The notes beneath the pieces are model-generated. The model made no database searches, had not been told where the DNA came from, and was given only the letters and a program-made list of their open reading frames with translations. A program made the position numbers and the translations under genes. This document shows positions 1 to 13,552 of a stretch of 64,000 bases of DNA, piece after piece. The DNA is taken from the NCBI GenBank assembly GCA_033807695.1, contig CM066301.1:1302001-1366000 (forward strand), read 5' to 3'. Numbering within the stretch: position 1 is the stretch's first letter; each line of letters opens with the position of its first letter. The stretch comes from Daedaleopsis sinensis (lineage: Eukaryota; Basidiomycota; Agaricomycetes; Polyporales; Polyporaceae).

Positions 1-1433
1 TCGTCCTGGATAAGCTCTTCCTGCTGCTTGAGGACATCAAGTTTCTGCTTGTAGCTCGCTTGGTCGTCGACCTCGAGCTCGGCCTCGTTCAGCTGTGCAC
101 ACGGCTTCAGTACGATCGTACACGACGCGACACATCGCATGGGCCTACCAGGTTGTCAGGCAGACCGCAGAGAACGGCCTCGAGGCTCTGGATGATCGCC
201 GACTTGCCGTCTTCGTCGTCGCCAGGCTTCTTGTCGAACTGGAACGCACGGGCAAGAACGAGGAGAACGCCGCTGACGCGGTCGTGCAGGTGCAGCGAGA
301 TCCAGGTCGAGAGTTCTTCACGGAGGCGAGCGGGAGACACGCCGAACGTCCTGATCCCGCGGCTCTGGCACGCAGCCTGGAGCTCGGCCGTGCTGAGCTC
401 GTCGATGCCCTCGCGCGCGATGGCCTCGTCGTCGCGCCGGAGCTGGAGGAGCCGTGCGCGGATGTTCCCGCGCAGGAAGTTGTCCGTGCCGAACGCGTTG
501 ATCGCCATGTACCTGCACGTCGACACGAGCTGCGGGCGGGACAGGTTGTCGAGGGTGAGGTCGTCGTCGAACAGGCGCGCGACGTTGATGACGTCCTGCG
601 CAGAGGGCGACTCGCCCGTCGAGCGGACCTTGCGGAAGAACTCCTTGAACGCGTCGCTGCCGACGATGTGCGCGTTCGCCTTCAGGCCGGACTCGCGGAG
701 CGTCTCCTGCAGGAACTTGGCCATTTCGATGCGGACACGGAGCAGCTTGCGCTGTTTCTCCTCCTGTTACGGGTGGGCGTGTTGGTATCCATTAAAATAT
801 ACGGGCATTGCGCACTTACAGCCGCAAACTTGTCCTCGAACGTGGACGGGAGCGCGTTCGGGAACAGCTTGAGGACGACGGGGATGAGCAGCTCCATGAA
901 CGGCACGATCACGAAGACGGCGAACGGGATGAGCCGCAGCAGGTCTTGCGTCGTGCGCTTGAGCTGTCGGGTGTGCACAGGTGAGCGATTGCTCACGAAG
1001 GCTGCCGCTACGCCGCCGCACGCACCTGTCTGCGCTCCCGGCGCGTGAGGCTCTCGCCGTGGAGTAGCTTCCACTGGAGGCGCGCGGAGATGCGCACCTC
1101 GGCAGCGAGCAGCTTGCTGCCATGCCAGTAGTGCTGCGCCTCGTGCTTGACTTTCTTCCAGACACGCGTCGCGAGCGGGGCTTCATCCTTCGTCGCGGGC
1201 GGGAGCGGCTTCTCGTTCGCAGTCGGCGGGTCGTTCTTTGGCGGGGTTGAGTGCAGGTGCCTCTGGGAGCCTACGTGCTGTAGTGGCCTCTCATCGAGCC
1301 GGCGATCTAGGAGTGGAGGGCGCGAGGCGAGCGAAGCGAGGGCGTAGGTGCGAACGCTGACGAGGAGGTGTGGGTGTCGGCTACAGGTGCGCAGAAGAAG
1401 AGAGGGCGGGGCGCGCGGGAGCCATAGGGACAT
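1..1433 (-). CDS. LETM1: LETM1/Mdm38-family mitochondrial inner-membrane protein, copy 1 (3' part outside window)
   Basis: Copy 1 of the tandem LETM1 gene. Visible exons on the minus strand are 1433-1026, 963-820, 763-149 and 92 to beyond base 1. It encodes the mitochondrial leader, the hydrophobic segment ([18 protein letters not shown]) and the LETM1 ribosome-binding-like domain. The rest of exon 4 and exon 5 lie outside the window. LETM1/Mdm38 proteins sit in the mitochondrial inner membrane and act in K+/H+ (and proposed Ca2+) exchange and in coupling ribosomes to the membrane. The first exon is the same version as copy 3 and differs from copy 2. No frameshift is seen in the visible part. 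Confidence 0.93.
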
Positions 1434-1465
1434 GGAGGAGAGTCAAAAGAGTGCTGCCAGTGTGG

Positions 1466-1510
1466 TCTCGTCGTCGTTGTCGTCTTCGTCGTCGTCGTCG
1501 TCGTCGTCGG
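1466..1510. repeat. CGT microsatellite upstream of LETM1 copy 1
   Basis: Imperfect TCG/TCGTCT trinucleotide run about 50 bp upstream of the LETM1 start. The equivalents at 10283-10325 (unit 2) and 19448-19492 (unit 3) differ in length, as expected for slippage. It lies in the presumed promoter or 5' UTR. Confidence 0.85.
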
Positions 1511-1903
1511 TAAAGCCTTAGTAGGACGATGACGCACGAGTGCGGCATCGAAATGCATGTATGGCTCTATTTGGCTAGTCCGCGCTTAATTATCCATCTT
1601 TCTGTCATTGCGACCAGTACTACTTACTGGTAGAAATGGCTACACAACTTTGACTCAGGAATACGCACACACAGCTATACATGAGCACGGATAGGACGAC
1701 GGTATCGATGGCCGTCCCAGCGTATGGCGATGGCCGTCCCAGCAATGGCAGACACGGACTCGACGGTGGAGTCGAAGCACAGCGAGCGCCCGATCCCTGC
1801 CGCAAGCTTCTCTCTTTGACTTGTGCACTCTCTGAGGCTCCAGCTGCCAGCTCGATCGGCGCCGCGTCCTGCAAGTTCTCGCTGTCATCTGCCGCCAGCT
1901 CTG

Positions 1904-1990
1904 CACTCGCACTCGCACTCGCACTCGCACTGCCGCTGTGGCTGCTCTCGCCCGCCCCCGCCCCCGCCGCCCGCTCCGGCCCTCCCTCCC
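1904..1990. repeat. GCACTC and CCCCGC short tandem repeats in spacer
   Basis: A hexamer run of GCACTC followed by a C-rich CCCCGC run. In unit 2 (about 10754-10850) each run is longer by about one hexamer, which distinguishes the two units. Confidence 0.8.
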
Positions 1991-2518
1991 CTCGCGGGCC
2001 GCCCGGGTCCGCACGCGCACGATTGTACCGTGTGGAATGCTTGAGAAAGGACGTGTTTTGGGCTATAAGGTGTACAGAGGGCCGTGCGGTTCTTATGGGG
2101 GGCTATAAGGTGTACAAGGCGTGTTATGGCTCATAAGGTCAGAGGCCGACACACAAAGCAAGGTGAGCTCTCGCGCTGCAACCGCATGTATTCACTCGCA
2201 TTCTACTACATGTACAGAGCCAGGCCGTCCTTGCGCCAAATGCGCCCTCCCGTCATCCGTCACCGAACGTTCCCTGTCTCCCTGACACGGGCGCCTATTA
2301 CCCGTCCTCCTTGTTCTTGGACCGCCACCACCCCTCCGCAAACGACGCTTGCAAGACACTCCAATCGCAAGTGGGACACATACCGGTGAGCCAGTCCCAT
2401 TTCCTCCCTCACGCCTCGGGTGACTTCCACCTCCTGTCGAGACCCCCCCGCATCGCGTACCGCCACTCTCGATTCTACGCGCTCGCACCGAGTAAGTACC
2501 GCGACATCTCGCGCGGCA

Positions 2519-3760
2519 CGTGAGATGTTCTGAATCAGCCAACCCGAGCCAGCGCCCGTGCATCTCGTCTGCGAGACGCAGCGCCGCGTCGTTCAATCGT
2601 CCCAGTCGGGCTCCCCTCGCGTCAACACGACGTCAAGACGGTACCGTGCGTGCGAGACGCGCGAGAAACGCATGTGCACGAGTCCCCCGCATCCCGTACC
2701 AACACCCTCGACTCGACTCGAGTCCGCACGAGGTGAGCATACCAGCGTTCACCCCGGGCTGCAGACAGCTTCAGGCTTGGCGCGATCTCAGCTATCGTCG
2801 CCCTCCTACGCGTTCTCGTGCACAGAACGCGTGAGATGTCCCCAATCAGCCAAACCCCCTCGCGTCCGCGATGCAGCAGCCCGGCGGCGAGCCCATTCAT
2901 ATACGGTACCCGCTTCCACAGCTGACATCTCCCGCAGCAATGCACGAGCAGCTCGACCGTGTCCGGGGAAGATGCGTCGAGGCGAGCGCACCGCCCGAGC
3001 TCATCCGCGTCGCGTCCAACTCATCTCGTGTCGGCTCGATCCCGTACACGGTACAGGCGGGCAGCGGGTGCGGCCGGCCGCTCTTCCAGCCCCGCAGTAT
3101 TCCCGTTCCCATGCGGTGCACATCTCCTGCAGAGACCGCACGCGAAGCCCCACCGGGTCCGGAAAGACGTACCGACGCGACGACGCGGTGCCCATCTCGC
3201 ATGCAAGACACGACACCCCGGTACGTCATTTCGATCGCGTGCCGGCTCGTACCGTCGCGCGATTGACGACTGCCCACCAGGTTGAAGCCGCCCGAAAGCT
3301 CGTACCGCGAACTCAAGACGATCTCCAGAATAGAGTGCGGACCCGGGAACCTCTCGCGCGGCCTGCGCATTGTCGCAGGTCGCGTGAAATGTTCCCAAAC
3401 GGCCGCTCGAGGTCCTCCGTACCGGCCGTCCACTCGCTTGCCTACCGGCAGCTACCGTCGTGCAGTCACAGCCGGCCCGCGCGCGCGAGCTAAAGACGAG
3501 CTCCGGAGCAAGTACCATGGACCGCCCTGTGCGTCGACCGACTCGGGAACGTCTTGCGCGGCCTGCGCACTGACGCAGGCCACGCGAGATGTTCGCAACC
3601 GACCTCAGCCGCTCGGTACCGTGTCTCGTCCGTCTCGTATACGAGACCCGCGTCATACCCCGGCCCGCCGACTCGATCGCTCACCGGCTGGTACCGTCGT
3701 GCATTTGGCGACTGCCCGCCAGCCGCACAGCTCGGTACCGCGAGCTCGAACTGCTACGCG
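2519..3760. repeat. Degenerate ~200 bp tandem repeat in spacer, unit 1
   Basis: Recurrent blocks occur in the same order. One is (C/G)GTGAGATGTTC-like at 2519, 2830, 3383 and 3581. Another is TACCGTCGTGCA-like followed by a GACTGCCCGCCAG-like block at about 3250, 3455 and 3693. A third is GGGAACCTCTCGCGCGGCCT-like at about 3347 and 3546. Successive copies are about 200-240 bp apart and strongly diverged. GTAC and ACCG motifs are abundant. The origin could be an old minisatellite or a repeat-coding exon series. Confidence 0.65.
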
Positions 3761-4688
3761 TGCACGGTAAGTACCATTTCTTCGTCTGCGATCTCGTCGA
3801 CCTGGGACGCCAATGAGAGTAGACCAGACTCGACTTTCGCGGCCGCGGCCGTCACTGTGTCCTCGGCAGCCCGCATGCGTATCGCCCACTCGTCCTTCGC
3901 GCGATCCCGCGCCGCCTGGATGCTCACAACCGACTCGGACCGCCGTACCGTACCAGCGCGCACACACCATGACGGCCGACACGCACGAAGTGAGTTGTCG
4001 GCTTCGGCCTCCTGCGCTCCGCGACCTGGCTGGGACTGCGACACGTTTGTCAGTCCCGTGCTCCTTCGATTGGGCACGAACGACGTACCGTCAACGAGGT
4101 GAGTGCTCATAGGCGGACATTGACCGCACTCGACAACTTGCTGGGACCTGCCAGACTCCTCCGTCAGAGTCCCGTCGAGTGGCGGGGCAAGGGCGACGGT
4201 GTACCGTCGACGAGGTAAGTGCACGATGAACGGCTGATTGCGGCGGTGTGGAGGAGAGCGCGGCGATGGGGAGCCGCAGCAGTGGGAAGTGGAGGAGGGA
4301 GAGCAGCGAAGGTGAGCGGTGATGGGCGAGTCGGACAGCTCTGACGGCTGGTCATGGCGGTATGGTAGAGAGCAGCGGGGAAGAGCAGGGGAAGAGCAAT
4401 GGTGAGTCGTGACGCGTGACGGGCGAGAGCTCTCGACGCGGAATACGCGAGTGCGGCGTCCGCTTGTGCTTGTTGACCACCCCCAGATCTCGCGACGATT
4501 TCCGAGTCGCGGATTTCAAGCGCACCGGCCACCTCGGGCGCATCGCACGCCTCCCGTCCGTCTTGCACCGTGCTCCCATTCATGTCAGCGCTGCCGCACA
4601 TGAGTCTCGCAGACTCGGATGTGTGGTTCAGCAGCAGAATGTCTGCTGCTGAGCTACAGGTCCCAGTCTGTGAGGTGTCGGGAGACAT
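3754..4688 (-). CDS. Doubtful spliced ORF in spacer, unit 1 (hypothetical)
   Basis: Two minus-strand segments look more protein-like than their surroundings. The first starts at ATG 4688 (MSPDTSQTG...) and runs polar for about 100 residues. The second ends at 3754 and carries a helical, coiled-coil-like tail (RDRAKDEWAIRMRAAEDTV ... SLASQVDEIADEE). They would need at least one intron between about 4400 and 4200, and I could not fix its boundaries. A LVDGT...STGL motif occurs at the end of each segment's frame. No family was recognised. The unit 2 copy differs by amino-acid replacements (Cys to Arg, Ala to Gly), so selection is not evident. Confidence 0.3.
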
Positions 4689-7600
4689 CGGCCCTCGCGG
4701 GGAGTTTATTTGTGTCTGATTTCGCACAGCACACGCGAGCGAGCGTCATCCGAATCATGAGGCGACGATTGTCCGCTCATTCGGATCGACGTATACTTAC
4801 CCGCATCTTCTCGAATTCGTCATTCAGCGGTGGCTTGCCGTTCGAAGTTGAATATTGAATTTCGAACCGGTAGATACAGTGCAGTAAGGAGACAAAACTA
4901 ACTATATAAACTCACTTACAGCTGCTTCTGCTGCTTCACGCTGTCTCGACTTCCGAGGTTTGTACACTGTATGGTATGACAACCCACGCTGACCTGAAGC
5001 TCTCGGGCTCGTCCTGTCTGCCGAGTTCAATAGCTTACTTACTCACGGTACAACTCCATTCGTGCTCCCCACCGTCCTGCTCAACGTACTAGTACTAGTA
5101 CTGTACTTTGTACCAAGCAGTGCGCACTGGGTGTGTATGGCAAACTGACGGGAGCTGAGTCAGGCGGCCGTGGTACCGTTACTACCGTCGTCGTACGACC
5201 GTCAATGCAATCTGCTCGCCAAGTACTAGGCCCCGTTCCGAGAGGACATCGGCTCTGGCTCGAACTCCGCTAGGAACTCGCGTACGCTAGGACCCTGTCT
5301 CCAATGATCCCATATATATTTTCTGCCTGTGGCCAGTGGCCACCATGAATAGATATTTGTGAAAGTCTTTCACATCTGTGTGCTATGCTTCAAGTTGGAC
5401 ACAGTGAATATTTAATTCTGGACACTCCTCCTAAATGCAAACATATACGAGTACACTTTGAGAAGACATGTACTTCTGCTGATGATATTCAGCAGCCGGC
5501 CATCGTGGATAAATTAGAGACTTGGAAACCACGCTCGGATCCACAGTTCCACTCGGTACCACATCCTTGGGCAGGTCCCATCCGAGTCTAGTACGCATAA
5601 TTCGAACACAATTCTTGGCTTGAATTATAGTTTCCCGGACTGACTGTGTCACAGACATCTTCCACTGCACTCGCAGGAGTCGCTCTCCGCAGCGAGACTC
5701 ACAGCACTGAGCACACGGATTCCGGTGAGGACCCAGACGAGCAGAAGACGGTACAGACATGTATGGAATATTCAGGACATGCTCGGGGATCTCGGAAGTC
5801 GGGGAGGAGCATGTTTCACCGTCATATACATTGACAAGCGATCCATGCCGTCCCTTGGGCCTTGAATTAGTTGCTAGGCGGGTGAGCAGCGGAGGGTCAC
5901 ACAATGACACACATCATCCTGGTTATGAAGCTAGACTATGTACGCTGCGACGGCATCGGAATATTGAGGTTGCTTCACAGCCGAACTGCTGGACACTCTG
6001 AGCTTGCTCTGGGGGAGATCTCTGAGAGCATTGCTGCACAACACCCCCGACATGGTGGTGATAATTCACAGCTCCGTGTCACTACTGAGGCAGTAGTCCC
6101 GAGCCACTGCTAAATAGGACCAACACATGCAGCCAGGGGGGCCTGCCCCAATATTCTGTACATCATGGCACCGCGATCGACTGCGTCAGCATCACGAGGA
6201 TGACGGCCGCCCGGGACCGACAACTTTAGAGCCACTCGCTAAACAACCGACCAAGACTAAGTCTATCGGGTACAGCAAGCGCAAGCATAGCTCCGCACCC
6301 TTGTCCGATGCTCGCGCATCCCCAAATTTTATCCTGTTGGGGATAGCAACGTGCACGGACCACCTCAAGGCTTATAAAACCTGCAGAACATTGTCTGCTC
6401 GCTCGGTACCTCCGTCCTCATTCCTCCTTCCTCCCATGTGCCCTCTCTCTATCGAATTCTATCCCCCACGGACGTCCCTTGCTGTCTTCCGACCAGACCG
6501 GTGCTATGAGCTTTGTAAGATGCTCATTGTATTCGTCAGATTCGAGGACCACAGCTGACACTCCCGTCATTATATTACTTCAGGTCTGACTACATGTACT
6601 ACATGTCAACTCGAACTGCTGCCAGCAGCGCCAGCAGATCAGGCCTCGGAACCAAAATGTGAGCGACGGTACTTGCCTTGTGCTCGAACCACCATGCTGA
6701 CATTCAAATCTTGTGTAGTACTCCTGCAACACGGATAACCATTCCGACGGCGTGCGCCCGATCGCACTTTGACTCACGCCCTCGTGGTCACACGGTACGT
6801 GTCACCTCCTCCAATGGCTTCCGAGTCTCTGAGTCTGTGACTCTCGGATTCGATATTGTGCGAGCGTGCAAACCCTGCCCCGTTGAGTGTCGCGTAATTA
6901 GTGATTACGGTACATATGTACATGTCTCGGATGAGTGTGCGGACCTACGACTCCTGCTACCGTAGGTTCGTGCTGGGCAGTACGTGGACGCAGACAGGAC
7001 GCGCTGCCCTAACCATGTCGCCATGCCATCGACCTCCGCCGCTTCAAGGGACGCGCGTGGCGGCGCTGTCCGATCCCGGCGCCTTGCCGACTTGCTGTGT
7101 ACCGTGCGCCTCCAGGTCCCGGGGGACAGGAGGTCCACCTCGGCAAAGCCGAATTTGACGTTCACGGGGAGCGGAGGCCATGGAGTGGGTGCGGTGTGGA
7201 CTGTCAAGAGAACATCAGTCAGTTTCGGCTGGGAAGGATTTGTAGAGAAACAATGTACACGTACTTGTTTTCGTACTTGTACCGAGCCGGCGAGTAGTAG
7301 AAGAGGATAGCTAAAATGAAAATAGCGACCATTGTTCGGATTTGATTCGAGGGCAAACCGTGCCGACACGTGAGGCTCTGAACTGTTTAGTTTGAACGTC
7401 TATCACAGTTGCTCGCGGCAAGGGATGAAAAGTAGAATGTGTGCGAATGCAGATGGTGGTATTACGGAGGCAAATACATCGTGTACAGCTGAGGACAGCA
7501 CATCCAAGTGCAACCTTGTGGCATGCGGTGCGGTACGCATCATGGCTCATGAGTGCAGTGCAAGTACAATGCTGTGGAGAACATGCGTGTGTGTGACCGA

Positions 7601-8070
7601 GGGGAGCACATGAATGCAAAATGCGCAAGCAACATTGTCATGGGAGAGGACGGTGTGTACGAGGGGCACAGTGCGAAACGGCGGGATGCGGTATGGGTTA
7701 GCAAAGTGCACGACTGAGCCTTGTCATAAGAGCGCCGCTGACCCTCGATCGTCTACGGGTAACTACGCAATCAGTAGTACTTCTTAAACTCCTACGGTTC
7801 AGGCAGGTACGCTACTCCTGTTGGTAACGTAACAAGGCGCCATCGTCAGCGACTCGCAGAAACAATCCTGAAAGCTCGACACTCACCCCGGGACCGGGGA
7901 CGAGCCATTGAAGTGGGATGTGGCCACTGGCCAGCTATCTCCAAGGCCACTCAGCGCGCGCTTCGAGATGGCGGATAGTGCTGCCGACAACCGCGGCGAG
8001 CGCGACGACGGCTCGGTGGTATAGACAGACCCGGTGTTCGGGACCTGCGAACGGACGAGGTAGTGTGCGA

Positions 8071-10247
<2,177 letters not shown>

Positions 10248-11382
10248 GGGGGAGAGCGAGGGTCAAAAGACTGCTGCCAGTCGTCTTGTCGTCGTCGTCG
10301 CCGTTGTTGTCGTCGTCGTCGTCGATGTCGGGCCTCAGTAAGTTGCGTAGGATATAAACTTGAGTCGAGGACGATGACGCATTGGGTGCGGCAGGCATGT
10401 GTGGCTTTGTTTGGACAGGCAGCGAAAAAAGCGCCTTGTAAGTATCCATCTTTCTGTCATTGGGACCAGTACTACTTACTGGTAGAAATGGCTACACAAC
10501 TTTGACTCAGGAATACGCACACACAGCTATGGATGAGCACGGATAGTACGACGGTATCGATGGCCGTCCCAGCGTATGGCGATGGCCGTCCCAGCAATGG
10601 CAGACACGGACTCGACGGTGGAGTCGAAGCACAGCGAGCGCCCGATCCCTGCCGCAAGCTTCTCTCTTTGACTTGTGCACTCTCTGAGGCTCCAGCTGCC
10701 AGCTCGATCGGCGCCGCGTCCTGCAAGCTCTCGCTGTCATCTGCCGCCAGCTCTGCACTCGCACTCGCACTCGCACTCGCACTCGCACTGCCGCTGTGGC
10801 TGCTCTCGCCCGCCCCCGCCCCCGCCCCCGCCGCCCGCTCCGGCCCTCCCTCCCCTCGCGGGCCGCCCGGGTCCGCACGCGCACGATTGTACCGTGTGGA
10901 ATGCTTGAGAAAGGACGTGTTTTGGGCTATAAGGTGTACAGAGGGCCGTGCGGTTCTTATGGGGGGCTATAAGGTGTACAAGGCGTGTTATGGCTCATAA
11001 GGTCAGAGGCCGACACACAAAGCAAGGTGAGCTCTCGCGCTGCAACCGCATGTATTCACTCGCATTCTACTACATGTACAGAGCCAGGCCGTCCTTGCGC
11101 CAAATGCGCCCTCCCGTCATCCGTCACCGAACGTTCCCTGTCTCCCTGACACGGGCGCCTATTACCCGTCCTCCTTGTTCTTGGACCGCCACCACCCCTC
11201 CGCAAACGACGCTTGCAAGACACTCCAATCGCAAGTGGGACACATACCGGTGAGCCAGTCCCATTTCCTCCCTCACGCCTCGGGTGACTTCCACCTCCTG
11301 TCGAGACCCCCCCGCATCGCGTACCGCCACTCTCGATTCTACGCGCTCGCACCGAGTAAGTACCGCGACATCTCGCGCGGCA

Positions 11383-12624
11383 CGTGAGATGTTCTGAATC
11401 AGCCAACCCGAGCCAGCGCCCGTGCATCTCGTCTGCGAGACGCAGCGCCGCGTCGTTCAATCGTCCCAGTCGGGCTCCCCTCGCGTCAACACGACGTCAA
11501 GACGGTACCGTGCGTGCGAGACGCGCGAGAAACGCATGTGCACGAGTCCCCCGCATCCCGTACCAACACCCTCGACTCGACTCGAGTCCGCACGAGGTGA
11601 GCATACCAGCGTTCACCCCGGGCTGCAGACAGCTTCAGGCTTGGCGCGATCTCAGCTATCGTCGCCCTCCTACGCGTTCTCGTGCACAGAACGCGTGAGA
11701 TGTCCCCAATCAGCCAAACCCCCTCGCGTCCGCGATGCAGCAGCCCGGCGGCGAGCCCATTCATATACGGTACCCGCTTCCACAGCTGACATCTCCCGCA
11801 GCAATGCACGAGCAGCTCGACCGTGTCCGGGGAAGATGCGTCGAGGCGAGCGCACCGCCCGAGCTCATCCGCGTCGCGTCCAACTCATCTCGTGTCGGCT
11901 CGATCCCGTACACGGTACAGGCGGGCAGCGGGTGCGGCCGGCCGCTCTTCCAGCCCCGCAGTATTCCCGTTCCCATGCGGTGCACATCTCCTGCAGAGAC
12001 CGCACGCGAAGCCCCACCGGGTCCGGAAAGACGTACCGACGCGACGACGCGGTGCCCATCTCGCATGCAAGACACGACACCCCGGTACGTCATTTCGATC
12101 GCGTGCCGGCTCGTACCGTCGCGCGATTGACGACTGCCCACCAGGTTGAAGCCGCCCGAAAGCTCGTACCGCGAACTCAAGACGATCTCCAGAATAGAGT
12201 GCGGACCCGGGAACCTCTCGCGCGGCCTGCGCATTGTCGCAGGTCGCGTGAAATGTTCCCAAACGGCCGCTCGAGGTCCTCCGTACCGGCCGTCCACTCG
12301 CTTGCCTACCGGCAGCTACCGTCGTGCAGTCACAGCCGGCCCGCGCGCGCGAGCTAAAGACGAGCTCCGGAGCAAGTACCATGGACCGCCCTGTGCGTCG
12401 ACCGACTCGGGAACGTCTTGCGCGGCCTGCGCACTGACGCAGGCCACGCGAGATGTTCGCAACCGACCTCAGCCGCTCGGTACCGTGTCTCGTCCGTCTC
12501 GTATACGAGACCCGCGTCATACCCCGGCCCGCCGACTCGATCGCTCACCGGCTGGTACCGTCGTGCATTTGGCGACTGCCCGCCAGCCGCACAGCTCGGT
12601 ACCGCGAGCTCGAACTGCTACGCG
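11383..12624. repeat. Degenerate ~200 bp tandem repeat in spacer, unit 2
   Basis: Same arrangement as 2519-3760, shifted by 8864 bp and essentially unchanged. The internal repeat is therefore older than the duplication of the 8.8 kb unit. Confidence 0.65.
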
Positions 12625-13552
12625 TGCACGGTAAGTACCATTTCTTCGTCTGCGATCTCGTCGACCTGGGACGCCAATGAGAGTAGACCAGACTCGACTT
12701 TCGCGCCCGCGGCCGTCACTGTGTCCTCGGCAGCCCGCATGCGTATCGCCCACTCGTCCTTCGCGCGATCCCGCGCCGCCTGGATGCTCACAACCGACTC
12801 GGACCGCCGTACCGTACCAGCGCGCACACACCATGACGGCCGACACGCACGAAGTGAGTTGTCGGCTTCGGCCTCCTGCGCTCCGCGACCTGGCTGGGAC
12901 TGCGACACGTTTGTCAGTCCCGTGCTCCTTCGATTGGGCACGAACGACGTACCGTCAACGAGGTGAGTGCTCATAGGCGGACATTGACCGCACTCGACAA
13001 CTTGCTGGGACCTGCCAGACTCCTCCGTCAGAGTCCCGTCGAGTGGCGGGGCAAGGGCGACGGTGTACCGTCGACGAGGTAAGTGCACGATGAACGGCTG
13101 ATTGCGGCGGTGTGGAGGAGAGCGCGGCGATGGGGAGCCGCAGCAGTGGGAAGTGGAGGAGGGAGAGCAGCGAAGGTGAGCGGTGATGGGCGAGTCGGAC
13201 AGCTCTGACGGCTGGTCATGGCGGTATGGTAGAGAGCAGCGGGGAAGAGCAGGGGAAGAGCAATGGTGAGTCGTGACGCGTGACGGGCGAGAGCTCTCGA
13301 CGCGGAATACGCGAGTGCGGCGTCCGCTTGTGCTTGTTGACCACCCCCAGATCTCGCGACGATTTCCGAGTCGCGGATTTCAAGCGCACCGGCCACCTCG
13401 GGCGCATCGCACGCCTCCCGTCCGTCTTGCACCGTGCTCCCATTCATGTCAGCGCTGCCGCGCATGAGTCTCGCAGACTCGGATGTGTGGTTCAGCAGCA
13501 GAATGTCTGCTGCTGAGCTACAGGTCCCAGTCTGTGAGGTGTCGGGAGACAT
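12618..13552 (-). CDS. Doubtful spliced ORF in spacer, unit 2 (hypothetical)
   Basis: Copy of the 3754-4688 candidate, with the same open segments and the same unresolved intron. At least two replacement changes distinguish it (SARLMRGS for SARLMCGS; TAAGAK for TAAAAK). Confidence 0.3.

Larger units (their letters stand above)
1434..8070. other. Inter-LETM1 spacer of unit 1: no recognised gene
   Basis: A 6.6 kb stretch between the start of LETM1 copy 1 and the stop of copy 2. It holds simple repeats near 1470-1510 and 1905-1990, a degenerate ~200 bp repeat (2519-3760), a doubtful spliced ORF (3754-4688) and lower-GC sequence (about 4850-7000) with no protein I recognise. A short palindrome, TGTGAAAG/CTTTCACA, lies at about 5358. 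Many ORFs occur on both strands, but their differences between units 1 and 2 include frame-altering indels, which argues against coding for most of them. Confidence 0.7.

Noticed and set aside
2558..3493. 311-codon plus-strand ORF in the spacer, repeated at 11422-12357
   Set aside because: Arg/Pro/Ser-rich translation of repetitive GC-rich DNA with no start context and no domain. Its identity in both units only reflects the recent duplication.
5431..5910. 159-codon minus-strand ORF in the spacer (copy at 14317-14796)
   Set aside because: It starts only at a GTG and has no recognisable domain or splice partners. Conservation between units is uninformative because the DNA is nearly identical.
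6905..7369. 154-codon minus-strand ORF with a plausible VNVKFGFAEVDLLSPGTW segment
   Set aside because: An 8-bp indel in unit 2 changes its frame, and splicing to an upstream hydrophobic exon (ATG 7332) does not keep phase.
1434..8070. LTR retrotransposon or DNA transposon filling the spacer
   Set aside because: No reverse transcriptase, integrase or transposase motifs and no terminal repeat pair were seen; the only repeats are the unit itself and the internal degenerate array.
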